Assembly (NCBI GenBank): GCA_020137815.1
Contig: CM035356.1
Span: forward strand, 4,350,856-4,414,855
DNA length: 64,000 nt
From: Hormiphora californensis
Lineage: Eukaryota; Ctenophora; Tentaculata; Cydippida; Pleurobrachiidae
Reading direction: 5' to 3'
Within the stretch, counting starts at the first letter, position 1, and the number at the start of each line of letters is the position of its first letter. Position numbers and translations under genes: made by a program. Below the pieces are notes generated by a model. That model was not told the origin of the DNA and did not search any database. It saw nothing but the letters and a program-made list of their open reading frames with translations. Of this stretch, positions 57,210 through 64,000 are shown piece after piece.

Positions 57210-64000
<6,791 letters not shown>

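Overview
The window is nuclear DNA of an animal. It carries spliced genes with GT-AG introns on both strands, and their products belong to metazoan families: an APPBP2-like TPR protein, rhodopsin-class receptors, a SOWAH-type winged-helix protein and a mucolipin (TRPML) channel. There are also LINEs, a Helitron-type element, hAT-like foldbacks and much GA/CT microsatellite. Nothing seen identifies the phylum. An invertebrate is likely, possibly an early-branching one, but that is inference.

Layout. 276-15893 (minus) is most of an APPBP2 homologue; its 3' end lies off the left edge. Its largest introns hold a compound palindrome (2831-3086), a TA-flanked MITE (5568-5725), a long CT microsatellite and a 1.6-kb foldback with an 8-bp target duplication (8362-9970). 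Two tandem, nearly identical GPCR genes on the plus strand (10339-11681 and 12816-14062, the second frameshifted) lie in the same intron. 15.9-21.8 kb has no gene I can recognise, but holds tandem repeats including a ~160-bp satellite. 21.9-33.9 kb is a large coding region of Helitron type: an unknown repeat protein, a DUF6570-like repeat protein, a Rep (HUH/Y2) plus PIF1 helicase ORF, and a helicase tail fused to a Ulp1-type protease. 34.4-37.1 kb is a second, 3' partial copy whose first part looks like uncorrected read sequence. 37.2-41.2 kb is a damaged LINE. 41.5-45.9 kb contains an assembly gap, low-quality sequence and minisatellites. 46.5-48.4 kb (minus) is the start of a SOWAH-family gene. 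49.9-53.6 kb (minus) is a LINE with both ORFs intact. 54.5-56.5 kb (minus) is an HD-domain phosphohydrolase gene. 57.2-64.0 kb (minus) is a TRPML channel gene whose introns contain several non-autonomous transposons.

The host genes show no operon-like or shared pathway logic. The recurrent oddity is short tandem duplication across splice junctions: five cases in four genes (APPBP2 donor, SOWAH acceptor, HD donor, HD acceptor, TRPML donor). Exon boundaries below were read by hand from GT/AG sites and checked by reading-frame phase. The joins agree in phase across nearly all exons of these genes, which is the main support for the models.
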